A DNA stretch of 22,776 nt from NCBI GenBank assembly GCA_902478605.1, contig CABSLQ010000047.1, positions 1-22,776 of the forward strand, given 5' to 3'. This DNA comes from an uncultured Oscillospiraceae bacterium (GTDB taxonomy: Bacteria > Bacillota > Clostridia > Oscillospirales > Acutalibacteraceae). Numbering within the stretch: position 1 is the stretch's first letter; each line of letters opens with the position of its first letter. Shown here in pieces: positions 6,814 to 13,785 of the stretch. The notes beneath the pieces are model-generated. The model was not told the origin of the DNA. It saw nothing but the letters and a program-made list of their open reading frames with translations, and made no database searches. Position numbers and translations under genes: made by a program.

Positions 6814-7446
6814 TTAGTTTCCATAGACGGACCGGCAATGGGCGATGGCCTCTTCCCCGCACCAGCCGACCGCCACCAGCCACTGCTCCTGTTCCCGGCG
6901 CATACGCTGCGCCTCTTCGCGCGATACGGCCGGCGCTTCGCGGAAACGGGCCCGCACCTCCTCCAAAGGCGGCAGAGCCGCGGCCCGGCGCCGTGCGTCC
7001 ACACCCGGTGCGTCGGCCAACCACCAGACATCGAGCCGGCCGTCCAGGCCATAGTCGAACTGTGTGCCGTATACCTGCGGCCGCCGTTCATAAAAGGCAA
7101 TGCGATCTTCCAAATACGCGCGGCTGCTCAGCGGAATCTCCTGCGGGGAATACCGGCGGAACCGATCGCAGCACCGCCGCATGAAGGCCGGGGCGCTGAT
7201 GGCGTGCTGCACAATGCGCCAGGCAGCCGTATGCACCGGCGCGCGGCTGTTTTGCAGCGTGGGGAAGGCATACTGCTCCATGATGTCCTCCAGCCGACGG
7301 CTGTTGGCCAGATGCAGCGCCTCCAGGGCGGGGTGATAACCGTATTGCGGCAGCTCACCGGCCGCTTCCAATTGCTGCGTCAGGGCCAGATCCTGCTGTT
7401 CCATGGCAAGAATCCGCTCACATACAGCCGGCGGCAGTCTGTTCAT
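6814..7446 (-). CDS. DUF6624-like protein of unknown function
   Basis: The 210-residue soluble protein shows features I associate with the DUF6624 family: NSRAPVHTAAWRIVQHAI, then LEDRIAFYERRPQVYGTQFD, then VDARRRAAALPPLEEV. No membrane segment or signal peptide is seen. The family has no established activity; the conserved His, Asp-Arg and YGTQ blocks could form an active site, but that is a guess. A start at 7461 would fall on the predicted transcription start and has no ribosome site. GGGGGTG about 6 bases before the ATG at 7446 decides the start. It is the first gene of a minus-strand group with the HD protein and the small membrane protein. Confidence 0.65.
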   Translation of the reverse strand: MNRLPPAVCERILAMEQQDLALTQQLEAAGELPQYGYHPALEALHLANSRRLEDIMEQYAFPTLQNSRAPVHTAAWRIVQHAISAPAFMRRCCDRFRRYSPQEIPLSSRAYLEDRIAFYERRPQVYGTQFDYGLDGRLDVWWLADAPGVDARRRAAALPPLEEVRARFREAPAVSREEAQRMRREQEQWLVAVGWCGEEAIAHCRSVYGN

Positions 7447-7467
7447 GAAAAGCACCCCCATACTGTC

Positions 7468-7496
7468 AGCATAACAGCCGCCCGCCCCACTGTCAA
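7468..7496 (-). promoter_or_regulatory. Sigma-A-like promoter for the DUF6624-HD group
   Basis: Minus strand: consensus TTGACA (7496-7491), 17-base spacer, TATGCT (7473-7468). Transcription would start near 7461, giving a short leader of about 15 bases before the ATG at 7446. Confidence 0.75.
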
Positions 7497-7537
7497 GCGG
7501 AGATCTTGGGGCATCCGGCCGCCGCGCTATTTTTCAC

Positions 7538-7567
7538 TTGAATGCACCCCATCTTTTATGGTATACT
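7538..7567 (+). promoter_or_regulatory. coaX: Sigma-A-like promoter for coaX
   Basis: TTGAAT (7538-7543), 18-base spacer, TATACT (7562-7567), 31 bases before the coaX ATG. It is back to back with the DUF6624 promoter, about 40 bases away. Confidence 0.7.
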
Positions 7568-7598
7568 ATAGTGTAACACATACAAAGGCGGGATAACC

Positions 7599-8369
7599 AT
7601 GCTGCTGGCGCTGGATATGGGCAATACCAATATCACCATCGGGGTCTTTGAGGGCGAAAAGCTGATGCTCGAGTCCCGTGTGGCAACCGATCTGACCAAA
7701 ATGGAGGATCAGTATGCCATCGACCTGATGGATATTCTGCGCCTGTATCAAATCAACGTGCACGCCTTTGAAGGCGCTGTGATAAGCTCGGTTGTGCCCC
7801 CGCTGGAGCATGCAATCCGTGCCGCGGTGCGCAAGGTGACGGGGGTAACGCCGCTGCTCATCGGGCCGGGAACCAAAACGGGGGTCAATATCCGCATCGA
7901 CAACCCGGCGCAGCTGGGCCCCGATCTGCTCGTGGGCGCGGTGGCGGCGGTGGCGCGGTTCGGCGCCCCCTGTATCGTGTGGGACCTCGGCACCGCGACG
8001 ACCGTGTCGGTCATTGATAAGGCCGGGGCCTTCCTTGGCGGGGCGATCATTCCCGGCGTCGGCTCTTCCTATGAATCGCTTATTGCGCACGCCTCCCTTC
8101 TGCCCCGCATCCGGCTGGAAGCGCCGGCGAACGTGGTAGGCGCGAACACCATCACCTGCATGCAGTCGGGCGCCGTGTTCGGCACAGCCTCCCTGATCGA
8201 CGGCATGTGCGACCGCATTGAGGCGGAGCTTGGCTATTCCGCGCCTGTCATCGCGACCGGCGGCCTCGGGCGGGAAATCGTACGCCACTGCCGCCGGGAA
8301 ATCACCTATGTGGACGACCTGCTTTTGCAGGGCCTGCGCATGATTTACGAAAAAAACAAAAAACCATAA
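7599..8369 (+). CDS. coaX: Type III pantothenate kinase
   Basis: The 256-residue protein has the ASKHA-fold signatures of CoaX: DMGNTNITIGVF (6-17, phosphate 1), NIRIDNPAQLGPDLLVGAVAA (97-117, with the catalytic acid expected at D109), WDLGTATTVSVID (128-140), GGAIIPGV (147-154), and an ATGGLGREI adenosine-site loop (219-227). It catalyses the first step of coenzyme A synthesis, ATP-dependent phosphorylation of pantothenate, in the cytoplasm. Type III enzymes need a monovalent cation and are not inhibited by CoA. The usual GADR is GPDL here, so the arginine is replaced. The start has AAAGGCGGG upstream. A probable pantothenate ECF transporter follows on the same strand after 143 bases. Confidence 0.95.
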   Translation: MLLALDMGNTNITIGVFEGEKLMLESRVATDLTKMEDQYAIDLMDILRLYQINVHAFEGAVISSVVPPLEHAIRAAVRKVTGVTPLLIGPGTKTGVNIRIDNPAQLGPDLLVGAVAAVARFGAPCIVWDLGTATTVSVIDKAGAFLGGAIIPGVGSSYESLIAHASLLPRIRLEAPANVVGANTITCMQSGAVFGTASLIDGMCDRIEAELGYSAPVIATGGLGREIVRHCRREITYVDDLLLQGLRMIYEKNKKP

Positions 8370-8512
8370 TCCCGCGCGTTTTCCGGAACCACGCATACGG
8401 GGCGAAGCAGCCGCTTTGGGCGCTTCAGCCGCCGTCCGCGCCGGGGGCCGCCGGGTTTGCATACATAATAATGCGCTGTATCCATTCGGAACAGCAGCAG
8501 GAGGAATGCTTT

Positions 8513-9112
8513 GTGAAAAAAAATCAGCTGCTCAGCCTTACCCTGACGGCGATGTTCTGTGCGCTCATCATCGCCCTGACCTTTATCCCCTATACCGGGT
8601 ATATCACGTATGGCCTGCTGAGCATCACCACCATCCACGTGGTGGTCATTCTGGGCGCAGTCCTTTTGGGCCCGTGGCGGGGGGCGGTGCTCGGCCTTGT
8701 GTGGGGCGTCACCTGCCTGCTTTACGCCATGATGAACGGCACCGCCGACGCCGTCATTTTTCTCGATCCCCGCATCTCGGTCATCCCCCGCCTGCTGGTG
8801 GGCTTTCTTGCCGGGTGGTATTACCGCGGCTTTCATAAGCTGCTTTCCCGGCTACGTCCGGCTTTGGGGAATACGCTGTCCGCCATATTCACGGGCATAT
8901 GCGGCACGCTGACCAACACGGTTTTGGTGCTCTCGGCCATCAGCCTGTTCGGCACCGGCGTGGCCACGCTCGGTTCTACCCTGACGGTCATTCTCCAAAC
9001 GGCCCTCGCCCTCAACGGCGTGGTGGAGACGGTTCTCGCCGCTGTGGTGGTGCCGGCCGTGAGCGCGCCGCTGTTCCACCTGATGAAGCGTTACGGCGCC
9101 GCCCGCCTGTAA
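8513..9112 (+). CDS. ECF transporter S component, probably for pantothenate (PanT-like)
   Basis: The 199-residue, strongly hydrophobic protein has about six membrane helices and the S-component pattern TIHVVVILGAVLLGPWRGAVLGLVWGVTCLLYAMMNGTAD, close to PanT-like members of the ECF_trnsprt family. S components bind a vitamin in the membrane and dock on a shared EcfA/A'/T energising module, not encoded in this window. Pantothenate is inferred from the neighbouring coaX gene and from resemblance to PanT. The start is GTG 8513 because AGGAGG (8499-8504) lies 8 bases before it; the in-frame ATG at 8471 has no ribosome site. The 143-base gap after coaX (8370-8512) is GC-rich, contains a weak hairpin at 8404-8426 and no clear terminator, so the two genes may share a transcript. 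Confidence 0.8.
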   Translation: MKKNQLLSLTLTAMFCALIIALTFIPYTGYITYGLLSITTIHVVVILGAVLLGPWRGAVLGLVWGVTCLLYAMMNGTADAVIFLDPRISVIPRLLVGFLAGWYYRGFHKLLSRLRPALGNTLSAIFTGICGTLTNTVLVLSAISLFGTGVATLGSTLTVILQTALALNGVVETVLAAVVVPAVSAPLFHLMKRYGAARL

Positions 9113-9120
9113 AAGCATAA

Positions 9121-9157
9121 AAACTCCCGCAGGACCATGGTCCTGCGGGAGTTTTTT
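9121..9157. terminator. Bidirectional intrinsic terminator
   Basis: A perfect 34-base inverted repeat (9121-9154), with arms AAACTCCCGCAGGACC and its complement around AT, runs into TTTTTT on the plus strand and TTTTT on the minus strand. It lies 8 bases after the ECF gene stop and 1 base after the end of the minus-strand gene at 9159, so it serves both converging transcripts. Confidence 0.95.
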
Positions 9158-9158
9158 A

Positions 9159-9545
9159 TCAGGCGGGATAGATAACCCGCTCTTCATCTGCCCCTTTGAG
9201 CACCACGCGGGCAATGGCCGTTTCGGTGGGGATGTTCAAATCAAAAGCGTCTGATTCGCTTTGGGCAAAAAACGCACCGGTTTTGACGCCGACATAGAGG
9301 GTATCCCCCTCCACCCGACAGACAAAGCCGTCGTATCGCTTGGCGCTTTCGCAGGTGGAACCGGACAGGTGCACGGCGTTTTCTTCGATCTCGACGCTCT
9401 TTATCATCAGGGAATCGGGTGCGTCACAGAAGCGGAAGCCAAACAGCCGCCATCCATACAAAAAGCCCAGAAACGCTAAAAACACCAGCACCGCCACGAA
9501 CAGCGGCAGAGCCATCCGGCTCTTTTTTCTTTCAGCGGTTTCCAT
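9159..9545 (-). CDS. Small membrane-anchored extracytoplasmic protein, last gene of the two-component operon
   Basis: The 128-residue protein has a short basic N-terminus, one membrane helix at about residues 12-31 (ALPLFVAVLVFLAFLGFLYG) and a C-terminal region of predicted beta strands (SVEIEENAVHLSGSTCESAKRYDGFVCRVEGDTLYVGVKTG) expected outside the membrane. No catalytic motif and no lipobox is seen. Similar hypothetical proteins occur in Clostridia, but I cannot name a family. The start has AGGAGG about 9-10 bases upstream. It lies 24 bases after the histidine kinase gene and before the shared terminator, so it is probably co-transcribed and may act as an accessory or a target of the system. 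That role is inference from position only. Confidence 0.7.
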   Translation of the reverse strand: METAERKKSRMALPLFVAVLVFLAFLGFLYGWRLFGFRFCDAPDSLMIKSVEIEENAVHLSGSTCESAKRYDGFVCRVEGDTLYVGVKTGAFFAQSESDAFDLNIPTETAIARVVLKGADEERVIYPA

Positions 9546-9569
9546 TATTCCCGTCCTCCTTTGCTACCG

Positions 9570-11468
9570 CTACATCTTGCGCAGCGTGAGAATTACTTTA
9601 AACAAATCGCCGTCAATCTGGATGGTCATCGTGCCGTTTTGCAGTTCCATCAGGCTGCGGGCGATGGAGAGGCCCAGCCCGCTTCCTTCCCCGACGCGCG
9701 CCCGATCGCCGCGGACAAAGCGTTCCATGAGCTCCTCCTCCTGCATATTGAGCGGATCGCGGGAGATGTTCTTCATCGAGAGCACCACTTCGTTGCCCAA
9801 ATCGGCCAGATCCACATAGATGCGCGTGCCGTCAAGCGCGTACTTGACCGCGTTGCCGAACAGGTTGTCGAGCACCCGCCACATATGCCGCCCGTCCGCG
9901 TATACGAGCACCGGCTGCTCGGGCAGACGGCACATCAGCTGGATTCCCCGCTCCTCGAACCGGGATTCAAACTCCCCGCTCGCCTGTTTGAGCAGCTCGC
10001 CCAGGTTGAGCGATTCCATATTCACCGTCACCGCTCCCGCCGTGACCTTGGACGCCTCCACCAAATCGGCCATCAGCTGGGCGAGCCGTTTGGATTTGTG
10101 CTCGAGGATATCCAGATATTCGAGCGCTTTCGGATCTTCGATCTTTGTGGTCCGGAGAAGCCCCACATAATTGATGATGGAGGTCAGCGGCGTTTTGATG
10201 TCGTGTGACACGTTGGTGATGAGCTCGGTTTTCATCCGTTCGCTGTGGGTGGATTTCTCCACCGCGATTTTAATGGCGTTGCCGCTGCTGTTGAGATTAT
10301 GCGCCATTTCGCGGAAGAAGGGCGTTTCCTTCTCGTTGACCACAATGCCCAAATCGCCCTGCGCCATCTTTTCGGTGGCCTTTTTTATCTTGCTGTACTG
10401 CAGCGCGACGATCACGGCCAGCACAATGATCGACAGATTGCCCATGATCCAGACAAACCAGGCTATCCCCGAACCGCCGTGCCCCTCGATTATAATGATG
10501 ATCAGCACCAGCTGCGTCACGATATACAGCAGGAACACCCCGCCTATCCGCACAACCAGGTGGATATGCCGCAGCGCCATGGTGCAAACCCGCACCAGCA
10601 CATACAGCAGGGTGGTCTCGTACAGCTTTTTCGCCCGGGCACGCCGCACGATGGTCAGCACCGTCGCCAGCAGCATCCCGCCCGCGAGCACGGTGGCCGG
10701 CACCAGCAGCACCATATCGCTGCTGGCAATGGCCATGCCGACAAGCCAAACGCAAAACGCCAGCGCGGCCAGCGGCACCACCAGCCATACGCGGTCAAAG
10801 GGATTGAGCGCCGCGCGCTCGCCCCCCGGGCGGCAGCCGGCCGCCGCCACAAGAAAGCCGAACAGGAAAAGGCAGAGAACCCCCGCGGCGATGACCGCAG
10901 CGAGCACCGGCACAAACGCCTGCTGTACGGCGGCGAAATCCCGCCGTATCGTCTGATACACATCGCTGCCGGGCATGGTGCCGCGCAGGGTATAGGCCAC
11001 CTCCATCGTCACGGAATCCTTCCGCGTTCCATCGCCGGCATCCGCATATTCAAACACGTTCTGCCGCTGGATGGGATAATTCCCCGCCGCATCGACAAGG
11101 GATTCTCCCTCCCCCAGATTTTCGGCCAGCAGCCGGCCCTCGGCGTCGAAGAGCTGCCAGATAAAGTTGCCCTGACCGCCCAGATTGATGTCCTCCGCCA
11201 GTTCCTCGAGACGAAGCTGCCGGCTGTCCGTCTCGGTGCCGTCCTCCGCTATGTCCCGCAGCACCTGGTGATACTCGCATACCGCCCGGGCCGCCTGCAG
11301 CATGGTCTCCTGATTTCTGGTGCTGTAAAACCAGGCGTCCTGGCCGCTGCCAATCGGGCCCGTTTCGATCAAGAACACACCGCCGATCATACAGCCCGCC
11401 AGAGACAGCATAAACAGCAGGACGCAAATCAGCTTGACAGAAAATCTTTCCCGCAGCTTCACACGCAC
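9570..11468 (-). CDS. Sensor histidine kinase with six predicted membrane helices
   Basis: The 632-residue protein has membrane helices at about 14-34, 186-209, 227-247, 251-273, 309-328 and 334-356. An extracytoplasmic sensor region (about 35-185) lies between the first two. A linker leads to the catalytic core: H-box NVSHDIKTPLTSIINY with H422, N-box DNLFGNAVKYA (535-541), F-box ERFVRGD (582-588) and G-box GEGSGLGLS (593-601). It should autophosphorylate at H422 and pass the phosphate to the response regulator encoded 11 bases upstream. The extra four-helix block before the kinase core is unlike the simple two-helix VanS/PhoR plan. The start is GTG 11468, or GTG 11462; AAGGGGG fits the second slightly better. 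The signal is unknown. Confidence 0.92.
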   Translation of the reverse strand: MRVKLRERFSVKLICVLLFMLSLAGCMIGGVFLIETGPIGSGQDAWFYSTRNQETMLQAARAVCEYHQVLRDIAEDGTETDSRQLRLEELAEDINLGGQGNFIWQLFDAEGRLLAENLGEGESLVDAAGNYPIQRQNVFEYADAGDGTRKDSVTMEVAYTLRGTMPGSDVYQTIRRDFAAVQQAFVPVLAAVIAAGVLCLFLFGFLVAAAGCRPGGERAALNPFDRVWLVVPLAALAFCVWLVGMAIASSDMVLLVPATVLAGGMLLATVLTIVRRARAKKLYETTLLYVLVRVCTMALRHIHLVVRIGGVFLLYIVTQLVLIIIIIEGHGGSGIAWFVWIMGNLSIIVLAVIVALQYSKIKKATEKMAQGDLGIVVNEKETPFFREMAHNLNSSGNAIKIAVEKSTHSERMKTELITNVSHDIKTPLTSIINYVGLLRTTKIEDPKALEYLDILEHKSKRLAQLMADLVEASKVTAGAVTVNMESLNLGELLKQASGEFESRFEERGIQLMCRLPEQPVLVYADGRHMWRVLDNLFGNAVKYALDGTRIYVDLADLGNEVVLSMKNISRDPLNMQEEELMERFVRGDRARVGEGSGLGLSIARSLMELQNGTMTIQIDGDLFKVILTLRKM

Positions 11469-11479
11469 GGCCCCCTTGT

Positions 11480-12178
11480 TTACAGCTTCTCCATCTTATA
11501 GCCGTGGCCCCATATGACCTTGATATACCGCGGCTCTTTGGGATTTATCTCGATCTTCTCCCGGATATGGCGAATGTGCACGGCCACAATGTTGTCCGCG
11601 CCGTAAGACGGCTCGTTCCATACATTTTCGTAAATCTGCGCGCTGGAAAAGACAAGCCCGCGGTTCTCCATCAGAAATTTCACAATCTTGTATTCCACCG
11701 GCGTGAGGGAAACCTCCTGCCCGTCCACCGTCACCCGCTTGGCTCCGTCGTCCAGCTCCAGCCCGCCGTTGACGGTCAGCGTACCTGTTTCCCCTGTTTC
11801 CCCGCCGAAGTTGGTGTACCGGCGCAGCTGGGAACGCACGCGGGCAATGAGCTCCATCGGGTTGAAGGGCTTGGTCATGTAATCGTCCGCCCCGATATTC
11901 AGGCCGAGAATCTTGTCGTTGTCCTCCCCCTTGGCGGAGAGCATGAGGATGGGAATATTATGGCTTTCCCGTATCTTCATGGTCGCGCGCACGCCGTCAA
12001 GACGCGGCATCATGATATCCATGAGGATAAGCTGAATGTCCGGGTGCTTTTCCAGCTCTTCCAGGGCCTGTATCCCGTCGTAGGCCTGCACGACCTCGTA
12101 CCCTTCGGCCGTCAGGTAGATATCGATCGCCGCCGCAATCTCCTTGTCGTCGTCGCATACCAGTATTTTCTGTCCCAT
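11480..12178 (-). CDS. OmpR/PhoB-family response regulator (VanR-like)
   Basis: The 232-residue protein has a receiver domain (2-118) with the acidic pocket D9-D10, phospho-acceptor D54 (ILMDIMMPRLDG), S81 and K103 (KPFNP). A winged-helix DNA-binding domain (about 133-230) follows, with SLTPVEYKIVKFLMENRGLVFSSAQIYENVW and VHIRHIREKIE ending IKVIWGHGYKMEKL. It is the partner of the histidine kinase immediately downstream. A GTG at 12187 is in frame, but GAGGTG lies 6 bases before the ATG at 12178 and the product then starts like its family, so 12178 is used. It is the first gene of the operon, behind an extended -10 promoter at 12211-12219. Targets are unknown; the linked small protein or the MATE gene are candidates only by proximity. 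Confidence 0.95.
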   Translation of the reverse strand: MGQKILVCDDDKEIAAAIDIYLTAEGYEVVQAYDGIQALEELEKHPDIQLILMDIMMPRLDGVRATMKIRESHNIPILMLSAKGEDNDKILGLNIGADDYMTKPFNPMELIARVRSQLRRYTNFGGETGETGTLTVNGGLELDDGAKRVTVDGQEVSLTPVEYKIVKFLMENRGLVFSSAQIYENVWNEPSYGADNIVAVHIRHIREKIEINPKEPRYIKVIWGHGYKMEKL

Positions 12179-12210
12179 ACCCGACACCTCTGTCCCATTT
12201 TGTCAAACCT

Positions 12211-12219
12211 ATTGTAGCA
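12211..12219 (-). promoter_or_regulatory. Extended -10 promoter for the two-component operon
   Basis: Minus strand TG-C-TACAAT (12219-12211) is an extended -10 element about 33 bases before the response-regulator ATG. No good -35 hexamer lies at 16-18 bases, which fits a regulated or extended -10 promoter. Confidence 0.55.
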
Positions 12220-12261
12220 TGCAACCAGTAAAAAAGCACGAAAGTAAATATTAAGGAACGA

Positions 12262-13608
12262 TTAATTCGATCGCGCCCTGGCCTTCTGGGGATTCCACAC
12301 CCCGGTGAAATAAAACAGAGTGGACAGGATGGCGGCCGTTACCCAGCCGATGGGCCAGGACAGCCAGATGCCGTCGGTTCCCATGAAGGCGGACAGCACA
12401 TACGCGAGCACCACCCGCAGCACCAGATCGGTAAAGGTGGCGGCCATGAAGCTTTTCATCGCCCCCGCGCCGCGCAGCACGCCGTCCGCCATCAGCTTGA
12501 CCGCAATAATCAGATAGAACGGCGCAACCATCCGCAGAAAGCTGCGCCCCACCTGAAGCGCCTGCTCGCTTTGCGAATCGAGGAAGAGCATCACCGCCTG
12601 CCGATCGAAAAAGGCAAACGCTGCCGTGAAGGGTATCACCACACACAGTGCCAGCAGACAGCCGGACCAAAAGCCTTTATGTACCCGTTCCACCTTGCCC
12701 GCTCCAATATTCTGCGCCGAGAAGCTGGACAGCCCATTGGCCAGGGTGGTGAAGCAGGTGATCGCAAAGGTGTTCAGCTTTACAGCGGCGGAATACCCTG
12801 CCACCACCGCCGAACCGTAGCGGTTGACCAGTCCCTGGATAAACATGTTGCCCACCGAAATAAAGCTCTGCTGTAAAATGCTCGGCACGGCGATGCGCCC
12901 GACACGGGCTAGCATCTCGCCGGAAAACCACCGCACCTTTCCGGGCGTTTCTATCCGGCGCAGCCGCCGCCACAGCGTAACGAGTGAAAGCAGGCAGGCC
13001 GCCCCCTGCGCGATGAAGGTCGCCCAGGCGACGCCTGCCACCCCCATGGGGATGGCGGTGACGAAAAGCACGTCCAGCACGATATTCCCCACCGAGGAGC
13101 CGATGAGGAAATACAGCGGCGTACGGGAATCCCCCAGCGAATTGAACACCCCGGTGCAGATGTTATACAGAAAGAGGAACACCAGGCCGCCGATATAAAT
13201 ATTCAGGTACAGTTCGGCGTCATCAAAAATATTGGCCGGCGTGTTGATAAGGCGCATCAGCGGCGCGGAAAGCACAAAACCAATCACCGTCATCGCCGCA
13301 CTGAGCACAAAAGAAGAAACAAAGGTGGTATAGATCGCCGTTTTCATCTCACCGTAGCGGTGCGCCCCAAAATACTGCGATATCACCACCGAGCATCCGA
13401 TGTTGCAGCCCATGGCCACCGCCATGAAAATCATGGTGATGGGATACGAAGCCCCCACCGCCGCAAGTGCGTCCTCCCCGACGAACCTGCCGGCGATCAT
13501 GCTGTCCGCGATGTTGTAAATCTGCTGAAACGCGACGCTGAGCAGCATGGGAAGGGAAAACAGCCACAGCCTTTTGTGAATGCCTCCGCTGGTCAAATCG
13601 GTTATCAT
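12262..13608 (-). CDS. MATE-family efflux transporter
   Basis: The 448-residue membrane protein has twelve predicted helices in two similar halves and typical DinF/NorM-type stretches: LWLFSLPMLLSVAFQQIYNIADSMIAGRFVG near the start, AAVGASYPI, SLGDSRTPLYFLIGSSVGNIVLDVLFV in the middle, and VNRYGSAVVAGYSAAVKLN opening the second half. The family exports cationic drugs or metabolites in exchange for sodium or protons. The length is normal for the family and no break is seen. The ribosome site is weak: GGGAG about 10 bases, or AGGA very close, before the ATG. It has its own promoter at 13645-13673, and no clear terminator is seen before the response-regulator promoter. The substrate cannot be read from the sequence. 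Confidence 0.93.
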   Translation of the reverse strand: MITDLTSGGIHKRLWLFSLPMLLSVAFQQIYNIADSMIAGRFVGEDALAAVGASYPITMIFMAVAMGCNIGCSVVISQYFGAHRYGEMKTAIYTTFVSSFVLSAAMTVIGFVLSAPLMRLINTPANIFDDAELYLNIYIGGLVFLFLYNICTGVFNSLGDSRTPLYFLIGSSVGNIVLDVLFVTAIPMGVAGVAWATFIAQGAACLLSLVTLWRRLRRIETPGKVRWFSGEMLARVGRIAVPSILQQSFISVGNMFIQGLVNRYGSAVVAGYSAAVKLNTFAITCFTTLANGLSSFSAQNIGAGKVERVHKGFWSGCLLALCVVIPFTAAFAFFDRQAVMLFLDSQSEQALQVGRSFLRMVAPFYLIIAVKLMADGVLRGAGAMKSFMAATFTDLVLRVVLAYVLSAFMGTDGIWLSWPIGWVTAAILSTLFYFTGVWNPQKARARSN

Positions 13609-13644
13609 GTCCTGTCATCTCCCGGATACCGTTCTCTCTGCTCT

Positions 13645-13673
13645 ATCATACCCCCTTGTCAGCCATAAGTAAA
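13645..13673 (-). promoter_or_regulatory. Promoter for the MATE gene
   Basis: Minus strand: TTTACT (13673-13668), 17-base spacer, TATGAT (13650-13645), 37 bases before the MATE start. Confidence 0.5.
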
Positions 13674-13715
13674 CTGCCTGATTATTATAATCTTCATAAC
13701 AAAAACGCATATCAC

Positions 13716-13750
13716 ATAAAATAAGGCGGATAGAACCCCGTCTATCCGCC
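13716..13750 (-). terminator. Intrinsic terminator after the PBP gene
   Basis: Minus strand: GGCGGATAGA, loop CGGGGT, TCTATCCGCC (10 perfect pairs, 13750-13725) followed by TTATTTTAT. It lies 36 bases after the PBP stop and closes the long right-hand minus-strand gene block. Confidence 0.85.
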
Positions 13751-13785
13751 TCTTTGATAAAGATCGCCTACGCTGCAAGCGTATA

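Noticed and set aside
8404..8426. Hairpin GAAGC...GCTTC as a terminator after coaX
   Set aside because: No T-run follows and the stem has a bulge; kept only as a comment on the leader.
7566..8462. A 298-codon minus-strand frame
   Set aside because: Antisense to coaX, which is certain.
10245..11501. A 418-codon plus-strand frame
   Set aside because: It lies opposite the histidine kinase, whose H, N, F and G boxes are intact; the composition is rich in His, Gln and Arg.
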